Shown: positions 9,289-18,065 of the stretch, in pieces
How the letters are laid out: every line of letters begins with the position of its first letter
Numbering within the stretch: the stretch's first letter is position 1
Source: an uncultured Paracoccaceae bacterium
GTDB taxonomy: Bacteria > Pseudomonadota > Alphaproteobacteria > Rhodobacterales > Rhodobacteraceae
DNA: 64,000 nt
Assembly (NCBI GenBank): GCA_937146765.1
Contig: CAKZRP010000075.1
Span: 1-64,000, forward strand
Direction: 5' to 3'
Program-made: the position numbers and the translations under genes
Notes under the pieces: model-generated
Told to the model about the DNA's origin: nothing
Seen by the model: the letters and a program-made list of their open reading frames with translations, nothing else
Database searches by the model: none

Positions 9289-10311
9289 TCAATCCTCGTC
9301 CAAATCGCGTCCCGCCGTCACCCCGCTGACCAGTTGGTAGGCCAGCAGGTCGCGCATGGAAGCCGGATCGCGCACCAAGGGGCGCAATTGCCCCGCCAGC
9401 GCGGCGCGTGCGTTGGCGGCGCGGCGCTCGATCTCCATGGCAGCTTCCAGCGTCACCATCTGGAAGCGGAACCGCGCCCCGGCCTGCGCCTGCGCCACCC
9501 GGGGCAGATCCGAGGGCAGCACCGAGCCGATGCGGGGATAGCCGCCGGTGGTCTGACATTCGCTCAGCAGCACATAGGGCGCGCCATCGCCGGTCACCTG
9601 GATGTCGCCGGGGGCTATCGCCTCGGAAAGCACGCTGAGGCCGCCGTCGAGGGCAAACCCCTTGCCCTCCGGCAAGAGCCGCACCCCCATGCGGTTGGCC
9701 CGGCTGTCGCGGGTGAAAGTCGTGGCCTCGAACCGGGCCAGCATCGCCTTTCCAAAAAGTTCGGTCTGCAGGCTTGGCACCATGCGCAAGACCCCTCCCG
9801 AGAGGCGCGGCGCCGGTTCGAGGCTGAGATGGATGGCGCTGCCCGCGTCCGGCCCCACCGGCAATTGGTCGCCCGCCTGCAGGCGCCGCCCGAGACCTGC
9901 GGTGAGATGGGCACTGCGCCCGCCCAGACGTTCGGGTGTGGCCAGACCACCGCCCAGGTGCAGATAGCCATAGGCGCCCGCCTGCACCGCCCCCACGTGC
10001 AGCACCGCCCCTTTCGGGAGCAGGTGGCTGGCGTTCCAGCGCAGGCTCCCGCCCTCCTCGACCGTGGCGACCATGGGGGCACCGGTCAGGGCGATCCGCA
10101 GGTCCGCTTCGGCCTGGAAAGTCCCGCCCACCCCTGCCATTTCAATCGCGGCATGGGTCGCGGGCTGCCCCAGCAGCGCCGCCCCTTCAGCAAGCGCCAG
10201 CCGGTCCGCCGCCCCGCCGCGCGAGAGGCCAAAGGCGAGATAGCCTGTACGCCCCATGTCCTGCACCGTGAGGCCCGGCCCTGCCGACAGCACCTTGAGC
10301 ACGCGCGTCAT
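9289..10311 (-). CDS. pxpC: 5-oxoprolinase subunit C (biotin-dependent carboxyltransferase family)
   Basis: The 340-residue protein belongs to the family annotated as biotin-dependent carboxyltransferase or KipA, now known to be the C subunit of 5-oxoprolinase. It shows GPGLTVQDMGRTGYLAFGLSRGGAAD at the N terminus (split here only to name it: GLTVQDMGR then GLSRGGAAD), and later LLSECQTTGGYPRIG. The ATG at 10311 overlaps the pxpB stop as ATGA; a longer reading to 10395 is inside pxpB and rejected. Confidence 0.92.
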   Translation of the reverse strand: MTRVLKVLSAGPGLTVQDMGRTGYLAFGLSRGGAADRLALAEGAALLGQPATHAAIEMAGVGGTFQAEADLRIALTGAPMVATVEEGGSLRWNASHLLPKGAVLHVGAVQAGAYGYLHLGGGLATPERLGGRSAHLTAGLGRRLQAGDQLPVGPDAGSAIHLSLEPAPRLSGGVLRMVPSLQTELFGKAMLARFEATTFTRDSRANRMGVRLLPEGKGFALDGGLSVLSEAIAPGDIQVTGDGAPYVLLSECQTTGGYPRIGSVLPSDLPRVAQAQAGARFRFQMVTLEAAMEIERRAANARAALAGQLRPLVRDPASMRDLLAYQLVSGVTAGRDLDED

Positions 10312-11078
10312 CGCAGGACCTCGACGCGGGCACCACCATCCGGGCCCGCCGTCGCAAGCGCGTGGTAATCTTCGGTGGAGATGGGCTCGAAACACACCTC
10401 GTCACCGGGGCGCAGCACGAAGGGCTGGTCACTGTCGGGGCGGAACAGCCGGAACCGGGTCTGGCCGATGTGCCGCCAGCCGGTGGGTGTGGTGACCGAA
10501 AACAGCACGATCTGGCGGATCGCAACCACCACCGCCCCCTCGGGGACCTGTGGCGTCAGCGCGGTCTGGCGCGGAATGTCGAAGGCGGGCGGCAATTCGC
10601 CCAAGTAAGGCTGCCCGGGGGCAAAGCCGATGGTCTGCACCCTGAGCCGTGTCTCGGCGATCTGGCGCACCGCCTCCTGCGGCGGCAGGCCCGCACGCGC
10701 GGCAGCCTCGGCCAGTTGCGGGGCGAGATCGGTGCCAAAGACGGTCGGCACCCGCCAGAACCTGCGCCCCTCGGGCAGGGCGGCGGCATACCAGTCCTGC
10801 GTCGCCAGCAGCGCCTCCACCTCGGCGCGCATCACCCCATGCGGGGTGCCGAGGGGATCAAACCGCAAAGAGGTGGAGACAAGCGCGGTCGAGGTCTCCT
10901 CCACCGCCGACCAGCCTGCACGCTCCACCGCGGCGCGAAAGGCCAGGGCGGCGCGATTGGCAGGCTCGCTCAGACGGTCGGCAAATTGCACCACGATCCC
11001 GTCGAACCCCGCATAGGCCACACGCGGCCAGCCCGCTGGCGAAGGCGACTGCGGCAAAGAGGGCGCGGTTTCACTCAT
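10308..11078 (-). CDS. pxpB: 5-oxoprolinase subunit B (KipI family)
   Basis: The 256-residue partner of PxpC, of the KipI/allophanate-hydrolase subunit 1 fold. Characteristic pieces are GFAPGQPYLGELP, IPRQTALTPQVPEGAVVVA and the C-terminal LRPGDEVCFEPIS. First gene of pxpB-C-A, with AGGGATAAG before the ATG. The LysR gene at 11236 diverges from it and is a candidate regulator. The sequence between the two starts (11079-11235) holds the promoters but no clear operator. Confidence 0.92.
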   Translation of the reverse strand: MSETAPSLPQSPSPAGWPRVAYAGFDGIVVQFADRLSEPANRAALAFRAAVERAGWSAVEETSTALVSTSLRFDPLGTPHGVMRAEVEALLATQDWYAAALPEGRRFWRVPTVFGTDLAPQLAEAAARAGLPPQEAVRQIAETRLRVQTIGFAPGQPYLGELPPAFDIPRQTALTPQVPEGAVVVAIRQIVLFSVTTPTGWRHIGQTRFRLFRPDSDQPFVLRPGDEVCFEPISTEDYHALATAGPDGGARVEVLR

Positions 11079-11235
11079 ATCTTATCCCTGCCAGCCAGTG
11101 CCGGGAAAGACCAGTGCAAATGACGGAAGAGGCTGCGCTTTTGTCGCAGTTCGCTCTCGCCAGCCTGCTGCGGATTGACCATACTCGGGGCAGTTTGCCC
11201 TCCGCCAGCTCCAGCTTGAAAGCCCCTGCCCGCGC

Positions 11236-12150
11236 ATGTCCCGACGCCATTACGATCTGCCGCCGCTGACCACGCTGACAGCCTTTGAAGCGGCTGCGCG
11301 CCACCTGAGCTTCAAGAAGGCGGCGGAGGAACTCTCGGTCACGCCGGGGGCGGTCAGCCATCAGGTGAAGGCGCTGGAGGGCGAGCTGGGGGTGGTGCTG
11401 TTCACGCGCAAGCACCGCGGGGTGGAGCTGACCCCGCCGGGCCGAACGCTTTATGACACGTTGGCGGGATCCTTTACCCGCATCTCGCAGAGCCTGCAGG
11501 CGATCCGCGATCATGGCGCGGCGGGGGTGGTCACCGTGGGCTCGACCACCGCCATGGCGGCGCTTTGGCTCTCGCCTGCGGTGATCCGCTTCTGGCGTGA
11601 CCATCCGGAAATCAATATCAACCAGGTGGTGCGCGACCGCGCCTTCACCACCTCGGCCGAACTGGATCTCTATATCTGGTACGGGCGCGAGAAGGACCCG
11701 CGGCTGGAGCAATTCCCGCTCTACCGCGACCGGCTCCTGCCGGTGGCGAGCGTCGACAAGGCCGAGGAACTGCGTGATGCGGATCTTGCCACCCTGGCGC
11801 GGCAACGGCTGATCCATCTGGAAGGCGACGACATCAGCTGGACCAAGTGGCACGACTGGTTCCGCCAGCTGGGCTACACCGGTCCTGTCGCCTCGGGCAT
11901 CCGGGTGAACAATTATTCCATCGCGCTGCAGGCGGCGCAGGATGGCGCCGGGCTGACGCTCGGCTGGGAGCAGCTGATCAGCCCGCTCCTGCTACGGGGT
12001 GAGTTGCAGGTGATCCCGCCCCATGTTCTGCCCGCGCCGCAGACCTTCTATCTGATCTGCAAACCCTCGGACGAGCTGACGCCCAGCGCTCGGATGCTGC
12101 GCGACTGGATCATCGCTGAGGCCCGCAAGATCACGGATGAGCCCAGCTAA
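11236..12150 (+). CDS. LysR-family transcriptional regulator, GcvA-like
   Basis: The 304-residue protein has an N-terminal winged HTH (about residues 7-65: LTAFEAAARHLSFKKAAEEL and the recognition helix TPGAVSHQVKALE) and a C-terminal periplasmic-binding-like effector domain (about 90-300). The opening LPPLTTLTAFEAAAR is typical of the GcvA branch. It is divergent from pxpB and upstream of the Rieske gene, so it could control either. The effector is unknown. The start is an ATG with only a weak ribosome site. Confidence 0.88.
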   Translation: MSRRHYDLPPLTTLTAFEAAARHLSFKKAAEELSVTPGAVSHQVKALEGELGVVLFTRKHRGVELTPPGRTLYDTLAGSFTRISQSLQAIRDHGAAGVVTVGSTTAMAALWLSPAVIRFWRDHPEININQVVRDRAFTTSAELDLYIWYGREKDPRLEQFPLYRDRLLPVASVDKAEELRDADLATLARQRLIHLEGDDISWTKWHDWFRQLGYTGPVASGIRVNNYSIALQAAQDGAGLTLGWEQLISPLLLRGELQVIPPHVLPAPQTFYLICKPSDELTPSARMLRDWIIAEARKITDEPS

Positions 12151-12231
12151 AGCGAAGGTGATTTTTTCCGATATTGAGTGAAATCCAGCATCGCCACATG
12201 CTCCGTCAACTTCAGGTCTCAGGAGAGTGTG

Positions 12232-13386
12232 ATGAACAAACAAGCCTCGCTCGGCGCGGTGATGACTTCGGTCAACCACGCAAACGGTCTGCCCAACGCC
12301 CATTATATCGACCCGGTGGTCTTTGCCGAGGAGCGCCAGTCGGTGCTCTTTGCCAATTGGTCCGGTGTCGGCTTTGGCAAGGATATCCCTGAGGCGGGCG
12401 ATGCAAAGCCGGTGGAGTTCCTCGGCGTGCCGCTCCTGTTGGTGCGCGACGAGGACGGGGCCATCCATGTCTATCAGAACACCTGCCGCCACCGGGGCAT
12501 GATCCTTGTCGATGAGCCGAAAAACATTCGCGGCACCATCCGCTGCCCCTATCACAGCTGGTGCTATTCGCTTAAAGGCAAGCTGCGCGCAGCACCCCAT
12601 GTGGGCGGTGTCGGCCAGAACACCCATGAGGATGTGAAGATGGAGGAGCTGGGTCTGGTCTCCTTCCGCTCGCATGTCTGGCAGGATGTGATCTTCGTCA
12701 ATATCGACGGCAAGGCCGCCCCGTTCGAGGAAGTCCACGCCGATCTGTTGCAGCGCTGGCAGGAGTTCGAGAAGCCGACCTATCACGGCGGGCCGGAAAG
12801 CTCCTTCAAGCTCGAAGTGAAAACCAACTGGAAGCTGGCGGTGGAGAACTATTGCGAGAGCTATCACCTGCCTTGGGTGCATCCCGGCCTCAACAGCTAT
12901 TCGCGGCTCGAGGATCACTACAACATCGAAGAGCCAGGCAAATTCTCCGGTCAGGGCACACTGGTCTATCGCCAGCTGAAAGGGGCCGAGGGCGAAACCT
13001 TCCCGGATTTTGCCGCCCTTAGCGACAAATGGACCACCGGAGGCGAGTATGTGGCGGTCTATCCCAACGTCCTGTTGGGGGTGCAGCGCGATCATACCTT
13101 TGCCATCGTTCTGGAACCCAAGGGGCTTGAGGAAACGGTGGAGCATATCGAGCTTTACTATGCCAAACCCAGCGCCGAGACCCCGGAACTGGACGCGCTG
13201 CGCCAGCAGAATGCGCAGCTCTGGAAAACCGTGTTCGAGGAAGACGTCTTTGTGGTCGAGGGGATGCAGAAGGGCCGCCATGGCCCGATGTTCGACGGCG
13301 GACGCTTCTCGCCCGCGATGGACGGGCCGACCCATATGTTCCACCACTGGGTCGCCACACAGGTGGAAGCGGGCCGCGCGGCATGA
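12232..13386 (+). CDS. Rieske non-heme iron oxygenase, large subunit
   Basis: The 384-residue oxygenase carries the Rieske [2Fe-2S] ligands Cys85, His87, Cys105 and His108 (CRHRG, CPYHSW) and the mononuclear iron motif ENYCESYHLPWVH with His212 and His217; Glu209 stands where quaternary-ammonium oxygenases place their bridging acid. With the GcvT-type flavoprotein downstream and the GlxA regulator, the likely substrate is a betaine or another N-methylated compound (inference; glycine betaine and stachydrine enzymes belong to this branch). No reductase gene is nearby. Start at ATG 12232 after AGGAGA. Confidence 0.85.
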   Translation: MNKQASLGAVMTSVNHANGLPNAHYIDPVVFAEERQSVLFANWSGVGFGKDIPEAGDAKPVEFLGVPLLLVRDEDGAIHVYQNTCRHRGMILVDEPKNIRGTIRCPYHSWCYSLKGKLRAAPHVGGVGQNTHEDVKMEELGLVSFRSHVWQDVIFVNIDGKAAPFEEVHADLLQRWQEFEKPTYHGGPESSFKLEVKTNWKLAVENYCESYHLPWVHPGLNSYSRLEDHYNIEEPGKFSGQGTLVYRQLKGAEGETFPDFAALSDKWTTGGEYVAVYPNVLLGVQRDHTFAIVLEPKGLEETVEHIELYYAKPSAETPELDALRQQNAQLWKTVFEEDVFVVEGMQKGRHGPMFDGGRFSPAMDGPTHMFHHWVATQVEAGRAA

Positions 13387-13652
13387 CCGCTGCCCCCGTC
13401 ACGCTGACCCCGGAGGAGGTTGCCGCGCTGAATGCCGCCCTCCTTGCGGCCCATGCTCGGCATGATCTGGAGACCCTGGTCGACCTCTACGCGCTGGCGG
13501 CGGACAGTCAGGAAGGCGCGGGCGACATTGATGCCGCCTGTTTCTTCCTGACGCAGGCCTTTGTCTTTGCGCTGGAGGCAGGCGTGGCGCGGGCGGCAGA
13601 GCTGAACCGGCGGCTGGTGGCCTATGGCCGCGCCTGGCCGCTCGACCTCTAG
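13383..13652 (+). CDS. small helical protein of unknown function
   Basis: 89 residues, predicted all-helical and Ala/Leu-rich, with a TPR-like pattern (ALLAAHARHDLETLVDLYALAADSQ split as two short helices, then ACFFLTQAFVFALEAG). Its ATG overlaps the stop of the Rieske gene by four bases, so the two are almost surely translated together. No catalytic motif is seen. It may be a dedicated partner or assembly factor of the oxygenase; this is inference from the coupling alone. Confidence 0.75.
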   Translation: MTAAPVTLTPEEVAALNAALLAAHARHDLETLVDLYALAADSQEGAGDIDAACFFLTQAFVFALEAGVARAAELNRRLVAYGRAWPLDL

Positions 13653-13676
13653 GCCCTTTATTTGCGGGAGACCCGG

Positions 13677-14687
13677 ATGACCGTCACCTTTCTCTGCCTG
13701 CCGGGCTTTCCCATGGCACCGCTGTCGCTGGCGATCGACGCGCTGCGGGTGGCGGAGGCCTCGGCGCCGGACGTCTCCTACGGCTGGCAGATCGTCAGCG
13801 AGGATGGCGCGCCGGTAGTGTCCAGCAGTGGCATCGGCGTGACGCCCACGGCGGCGCTCAGCGCCCTGCCTCCGACCGAGGTGCTGCTGACCTTTGCCGC
13901 CGCCGATACGCCTTTGGCGCAGCCCAATGCCAGCGGTGCGGTCCTGCGGCGGCTCTTGCGGCAGGGGCATCGGGTGGGGGCGGTCAATGGCTCGATCTTT
14001 GCCCTCGGGCAGATCGGCCTTTTTGACCACACCCGGGCCAGTGTGCATTACCGCTATGCCGATGCGGCGCGGGAACGGTTCACCCGCATGGAGGTCTCCC
14101 CTGCCCTCTTTTGCGAGGATCGCGGTCGCATCAGCATCAGCGGTGCCGCGGCGGTGTTCGAATTCATTCTGGCGCTGATCGCCAAACGGTCGGGTCAGGA
14201 AGTGGCGGTCGAGGTCGCCTGTCGCTTCCAGCACGCCACCCAGCGCGGCGAAGGCACCTTGCAACTGCTGCCCGCTCATTCCCGCGATCAGACCCGCGAC
14301 ATGCTGCCCCGGGTTCTGCGCGAGGCGGTGCAATTCTTTGCCGACCACCTCGAGGATCGCGTGCTGATCCAGGATGCCGCCGATCTGGCGGGTCTGTCGC
14401 TGCGGCAATTCGAGCGGATCTTCAAGCAGGAGATGGGCACCACCCCCGGCGCCTATTACCGGCAACTGCGGCTTGATGCGGCGCGCCAGAAGGTGCTGCA
14501 TACCGAGGCGCCGCTGTCGGAGATCGCCTTTTCCGTCGGCTACGAGACCGCCAGCGCCTTTAACGCCGTCTACCGCCGCACCTATGGCCGCAGCCCCTCG
14601 ATGGACCGCGCCGACCCTGCCCGCCGCCGTCCCAATGCAGCCCTGCGCGACCATGCGGTGATCCCGCTGGCGCTGGCGGCAGAGTGA
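13677..14687 (+). CDS. GlxA-family (DJ-1/PfpI + AraC HTH) transcriptional regulator
   Basis: The 336-residue protein joins an N-terminal DJ-1/PfpI-like domain (TVTFLCLPGFPMAPLSLAID onward, about 1-165) to a C-terminal pair of AraC helix-turn-helix motifs (about 225-320: DAADLAGLSLRQFERIFK, then EIAFSVGYETASAFNAVYRR). GbdR, CdhR and ArgR, which sense betaine, carnitine and arginine catabolism, have this layout. The ATG at 13677 follows GGGAG. A TGTCGC-type dyad lies between this gene and the next one and could be its site. Confidence 0.88.
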   Translation: MTVTFLCLPGFPMAPLSLAIDALRVAEASAPDVSYGWQIVSEDGAPVVSSSGIGVTPTAALSALPPTEVLLTFAAADTPLAQPNASGAVLRRLLRQGHRVGAVNGSIFALGQIGLFDHTRASVHYRYADAARERFTRMEVSPALFCEDRGRISISGAAAVFEFILALIAKRSGQEVAVEVACRFQHATQRGEGTLQLLPAHSRDQTRDMLPRVLREAVQFFADHLEDRVLIQDAADLAGLSLRQFERIFKQEMGTTPGAYYRQLRLDAARQKVLHTEAPLSEIAFSVGYETASAFNAVYRRTYGRSPSMDRADPARRRPNAALRDHAVIPLALAAE

Positions 14688-14739
14688 GGCGCCCCTTCGG
14701 TTTACTTCACCTCATGCGGGCATGAGAATTTTCACCGTT

Positions 14740-14753
14740 GTCGCAAGCGCGAC
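14740..14753. promoter_or_regulatory. dyad upstream of the GcvT-family gene
   Basis: GTCGC at 14740-14744 and GCGAC at 14749-14753 form a 5-bp inverted repeat with spacer AAGC, about 60 bases before the start of the flavoprotein gene. TGTCGC half-sites are known for ArgR/GbdR-type regulators, and such a regulator gene is directly upstream. Short, so only a candidate operator. Confidence 0.3.
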
Positions 14754-14813
14754 CAGGGTGGAACACTGATCCGCAACCCAACCCACCCTTCGACAGACGA
14801 AAGCACCAACACC

Positions 14814-17234
14814 ATGCGTACAGAAGCCAAGGCCGTCGTGATCGGCGGCGGGGTCATCGGATGCTCCATTCTCTACCACTTGACCAAGCTCGGCTGGTCC
14901 GATGTGGTCCTCCTGGAGCGCGACGAGCTGACCTCCGGCTCCACCTGGCACGCGGCGGCCAATATCCACGGCCTGCACGACAGCACCAATATCTCTCGCA
15001 TCCAGCACTATACGATGACCCTCTATAAGGAGCTGGAGAAGGAGACCGGCCAGGGCTGCGGCGTGTTCCAGCCGGGCTCGCTCTATCTGGCGCAGACCGA
15101 AGCACGCGAGCATCAGCTGCGCCTGCAGGCGGCCAAGGCCAAGCTCTACGGGATGAACTTCTACGAAATCTCCATCGCCGAAGCGCAAGAACTGAACCCG
15201 CTGGTGAACTTCGAGGGCATCCGCTGCGTGATGTATGAACCCGATGGCGGCAACGTCGACCCCTCGGGCGTGACACAGGCCTATGCCACCGGCGCCCGCC
15301 AGCGCGGCGCTGAAATCCACCGCTTCACTCCAGTCACTGCGACCGAACAGCAGGAAGACGGCACCTGGATCGTGAAGACGCCGAAGGGCGACATTCACAC
15401 CGAATGGGTGGTCAACGCGGCTGGCCTTTGGGGCCGTGAGGTCGCGAAACTTGCGGGGCTCGAGCTGCCCTTGCAGCCGACCGAGCACCAGTATTTCGTC
15501 ACCGAAACCATTCAGGAAGTGGCCGATATGGGCCGCCGCCTGCCTTCCGTGTCGGACCGCGACGGCGAATATTACCTGCGCCAGGAGGGTCAGGGCCTCT
15601 TGGTCGGTGCCTACGAGAAGGGCATGAAGTTCTGGGCCGAAGAGGGCACGCCGCTCGATTTCGCCCATGATCTCTTCCCCGACGATCTGGAGCGGATCGA
15701 GGAAAACATGATGAACGCCATCGAGCGGGTCCCGGTGGTGGGCGAAGCGGGCATCAAGCGCGTCATCAACGGGCCGATGATCTGGTCGCCGGATTCGAAC
15801 GTGCTGTTTGGCCCGGTGCCGGAGCTCAAGGGCTATTTCTGCTGCAACGGCATCATCCCCGGTTTCTCGCAATCGGGCGGCATGGGCCTGATGGCGGCGC
15901 AGTGGATGATCGAAGGCGAGACCCAATACGACATGTTCGGCTGGGACGTGGCGCGCTTTGGCGAGTGGGCCACCAAGGAATTCACCAAGGCGCGGGTGCA
16001 GGACCAATACGCCCACCGCTTCTCGATCCATTTCCCGAACGAGGAACGCTCTGCAGGTCGGCCGGCCCGTGTGCGCCCGATCTACGAGCTGCAAAAGGAA
16101 ATGGGCGCGGTCTTTGGCCTCAATACAGGCTGGGAGCATCCCCTGTGGTTCGCCGACACACCCGGCGTCACCGACACCAACGGCTTTACCCGGCAGAACT
16201 GGTGGGGACCGGTGGGCGAGGAATGCCGCATGCTGCGCGAGCGCGCGGGCATCATCGACATCTCAAACTTTGCCAAATACATCTGCAAAGGCGCAGGGGC
16301 CGAGGCCTGGCTGAACGCGGTCTTTGCCAACACCATGCCCAAGGCCGTGGGGCGCTCCTGCCTCACGCCGCTGATCTCGGTCCGGGGCGGCATTGCGGGC
16401 GATTTCACCGTCACCCGCACCGCCGAGGACGAATTCTGGATCATCGGATCCGGCATGGCGGAACGCTATCACAAGCGGTTCTTCGGCGCGGTTCCCCTGC
16501 CCGAAGGCACGTCCTTTGAGAGCGCGACCCAAGCGGTCTGCGGCTTTAACGTCGCGGGTCCCAAATCGCGCGAGATGCTCCAACGCATGACCAATGACTC
16601 GCTGGACACGGCGGAATTCCCCTTCATGCGCAGCAAGCGCCTGATGCTGGATGGGATCAACGTATTGGCATTGCGGGTGTCTTTCACGGGCGACCTCGGA
16701 TGGGAGTTGCACTGCGCCACAGAAGATCAGGAAAAGCTTTATTTGGCGCTGATCGAAGCGGGTCGCAGCCTCGGCGCAGGACCGGTTGGCAGCCGCGCGC
16801 TGATGTCGCTGCGGGTGGAAAAAGGCTATGGCTCCTGGAGCCGCGAATATAGCCCTGAGTATTACCCGCAAGAGGTCGGTCTGGACCGTCTGTGCAAAAT
16901 GGACAAGGACTTCCTCAACAAAGAGGCCGCCGCCGCAGCGCTGGCCAAGGAGGCCCGCGAGCAGCTGGTGATCCTGCATCTCGATGAGGCGGATGTGACC
17001 GCGTCAAACGCGGATGCCAGCGGCGGCGAGCCGATCTTCAAGGACGGCGTTGGCATTGGCCGGGTGACTTCGGGCACCTATGGCTACACCGTCGGCATGT
17101 CGCTGGCGCTGGGCTATGTGAAAAACGCCAAGCCTGGCGATCAGGTCGAGGTCATGGTTCTTGGCCGCCCGCATAAGGCGGTGATCCTCGCCGAGCCACC
17201 CTTTGACCCCAAGGGCGAACGCCTGCGCGCCTGA
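14814..17234 (+). CDS. GcvT-family FAD-dependent oxidoreductase (dimethylglycine/sarcosine dehydrogenase-like)
   Basis: The 806-residue flavoenzyme has an N-terminal DAO-type FAD domain with GGGVIGCS (residues 11-18), then SGSTWHAA in which His46 matches the covalently flavinylated His of dimethylglycine dehydrogenase. The middle is the FAO_M region, and the C-terminal 400 residues form a GcvT-like aminomethyltransferase fold (RAGIIDISNFAKY, FTGDLGWELH, MSLRVEKGYGSW). It would remove an N-methyl group and pass the carbon to tetrahydrofolate. The substrate is not decided by sequence. purU at 34197 and frmA at 47869 could handle the released one-carbon units. Confidence 0.85.
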   Translation: MRTEAKAVVIGGGVIGCSILYHLTKLGWSDVVLLERDELTSGSTWHAAANIHGLHDSTNISRIQHYTMTLYKELEKETGQGCGVFQPGSLYLAQTEAREHQLRLQAAKAKLYGMNFYEISIAEAQELNPLVNFEGIRCVMYEPDGGNVDPSGVTQAYATGARQRGAEIHRFTPVTATEQQEDGTWIVKTPKGDIHTEWVVNAAGLWGREVAKLAGLELPLQPTEHQYFVTETIQEVADMGRRLPSVSDRDGEYYLRQEGQGLLVGAYEKGMKFWAEEGTPLDFAHDLFPDDLERIEENMMNAIERVPVVGEAGIKRVINGPMIWSPDSNVLFGPVPELKGYFCCNGIIPGFSQSGGMGLMAAQWMIEGETQYDMFGWDVARFGEWATKEFTKARVQDQYAHRFSIHFPNEERSAGRPARVRPIYELQKEMGAVFGLNTGWEHPLWFADTPGVTDTNGFTRQNWWGPVGEECRMLRERAGIIDISNFAKYICKGAGAEAWLNAVFANTMPKAVGRSCLTPLISVRGGIAGDFTVTRTAEDEFWIIGSGMAERYHKRFFGAVPLPEGTSFESATQAVCGFNVAGPKSREMLQRMTNDSLDTAEFPFMRSKRLMLDGINVLALRVSFTGDLGWELHCATEDQEKLYLALIEAGRSLGAGPVGSRALMSLRVEKGYGSWSREYSPEYYPQEVGLDRLCKMDKDFLNKEAAAAALAKEAREQLVILHLDEADVTASNADASGGEPIFKDGVGIGRVTSGTYGYTVGMSLALGYVKNAKPGDQVEVMVLGRPHKAVILAEPPFDPKGERLRA

Positions 17235-17260
17235 TCGACGCGCTTGCACCAGACCCTGCC

Positions 17261-17285
17261 CTGCGCCGCCCTGTCAGCGGCGCAG
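17261..17285. terminator. hairpin between convergent flavoprotein and methyltransferase genes
   Basis: A 9-bp stem CTGCGCCGC/GCGGCGCAG with a 7-base loop begins 27 bases after the flavoprotein stop and overlaps the last codons of the methyltransferase on the other strand. No T-run is visible; probable bidirectional terminator. Confidence 0.45.
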
Positions 17286-17942
17286 CGGCTCTGCCAGAAA
17301 CAGAACCTGCCCACGCGGCAGCATCACCGGGTTGCGGTCCAGCCGCCAGCCGCAGCTCTGCGCAAAATGATGCACATCCGCCTCCAGCAGGTGATAGGGC
17401 GGGCGTAGGTCATGGGTGACCACCCCGTCCGCCTGCCGATAGGGCTGCGCCGCCTGCGCCGCGTCGGGCGCAAGGAAGACCGTGAACAGAAACCGCTCGA
17501 GCGCGGGAAACCGGTGCAGGTTGGTCAGCGCGCGGCGCAGATAGGCCAGCGGCAGATGCGGAAACACCGCAAAGGCAATGGCATGGGTGATGACCTCGGG
17601 GATGCCCGGAAAGGCGAACTGCGCATCCTGCACCAAGTGGCGCGGGTCGAGCCGGGCGGGATCCTCCAGCTCGCAGCGATGCCCCGCCAGCAGGATCTCG
17701 CGCGAGGCATCGGTGGCCCAGTAATGGCCCGCCTCCAGATAGGGAACCGCCTTGCAGCCAAGCCGCAGTGACCCCGCCCCGATATCCAGAAGATGGTGAT
17801 GCGGCAGCAGGCCCGCCTCCTTGAGCACGGCGAGTTCGATGCGCCCGGTTTCCTCCCAGCGGCCGCCAACGATGTCACGGTGGCGGCCCGAGGCGATGGC
17901 AGTGTCGTAAAAACCGGCGGCTTCATAGGGGTTGGACGTCAC
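17274..17942 (-). CDS. class I SAM-dependent methyltransferase
   Basis: The 222-residue protein has the SAM-binding motif LLDIGAGSLRLG (about residues 46-57) and the acidic residue of motif II in YWATDAS. Substrate unknown. The only good N terminus uses a GTG at 17942 that falls at the foot of a stem-loop (17943-17994) and has no clear ribosome site, so translation may be weak or controlled. It lies downstream of the acyl-CoA synthetase and aldehyde dehydrogenase genes on the same strand, but separated by that hairpin. Confidence 0.78.
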   Translation of the reverse strand: MTSNPYEAAGFYDTAIASGRHRDIVGGRWEETGRIELAVLKEAGLLPHHHLLDIGAGSLRLGCKAVPYLEAGHYWATDASREILLAGHRCELEDPARLDPRHLVQDAQFAFPGIPEVITHAIAFAVFPHLPLAYLRRALTNLHRFPALERFLFTVFLAPDAAQAAQPYRQADGVVTHDLRPPYHLLEADVHHFAQSCGWRLDRNPVMLPRGQVLFLAEPLRR

Positions 17943-17994
17943 GATCCGGCATCTTTCGCAAGGGGAGGCTGTCGCGCCTCCCCTGCGCCGGATC
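17943..17994 (-). terminator. stem-loop between acyl-CoA synthetase and methyltransferase genes
   Basis: An inner 9-bp stem AGGGGAGGC/GCCTCCCCT (17961-17984) is enclosed by an outer 8-bp stem GATCCGGC/GCCGGATC (17943-17950 with 17987-17994). It ends directly at the GTG start of the methyltransferase gene. It may terminate transcription from the acyl-CoA synthetase gene or mask the methyltransferase start; no T-run is present. Confidence 0.5.
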
Positions 17995-18065
17995 AGGGCG
18001 GCCTGTCAAGCCGCCGCCCTGTCTCTGCCACCCGTCTCCGCCAACCTGTCACCGCCGACGGCGGC

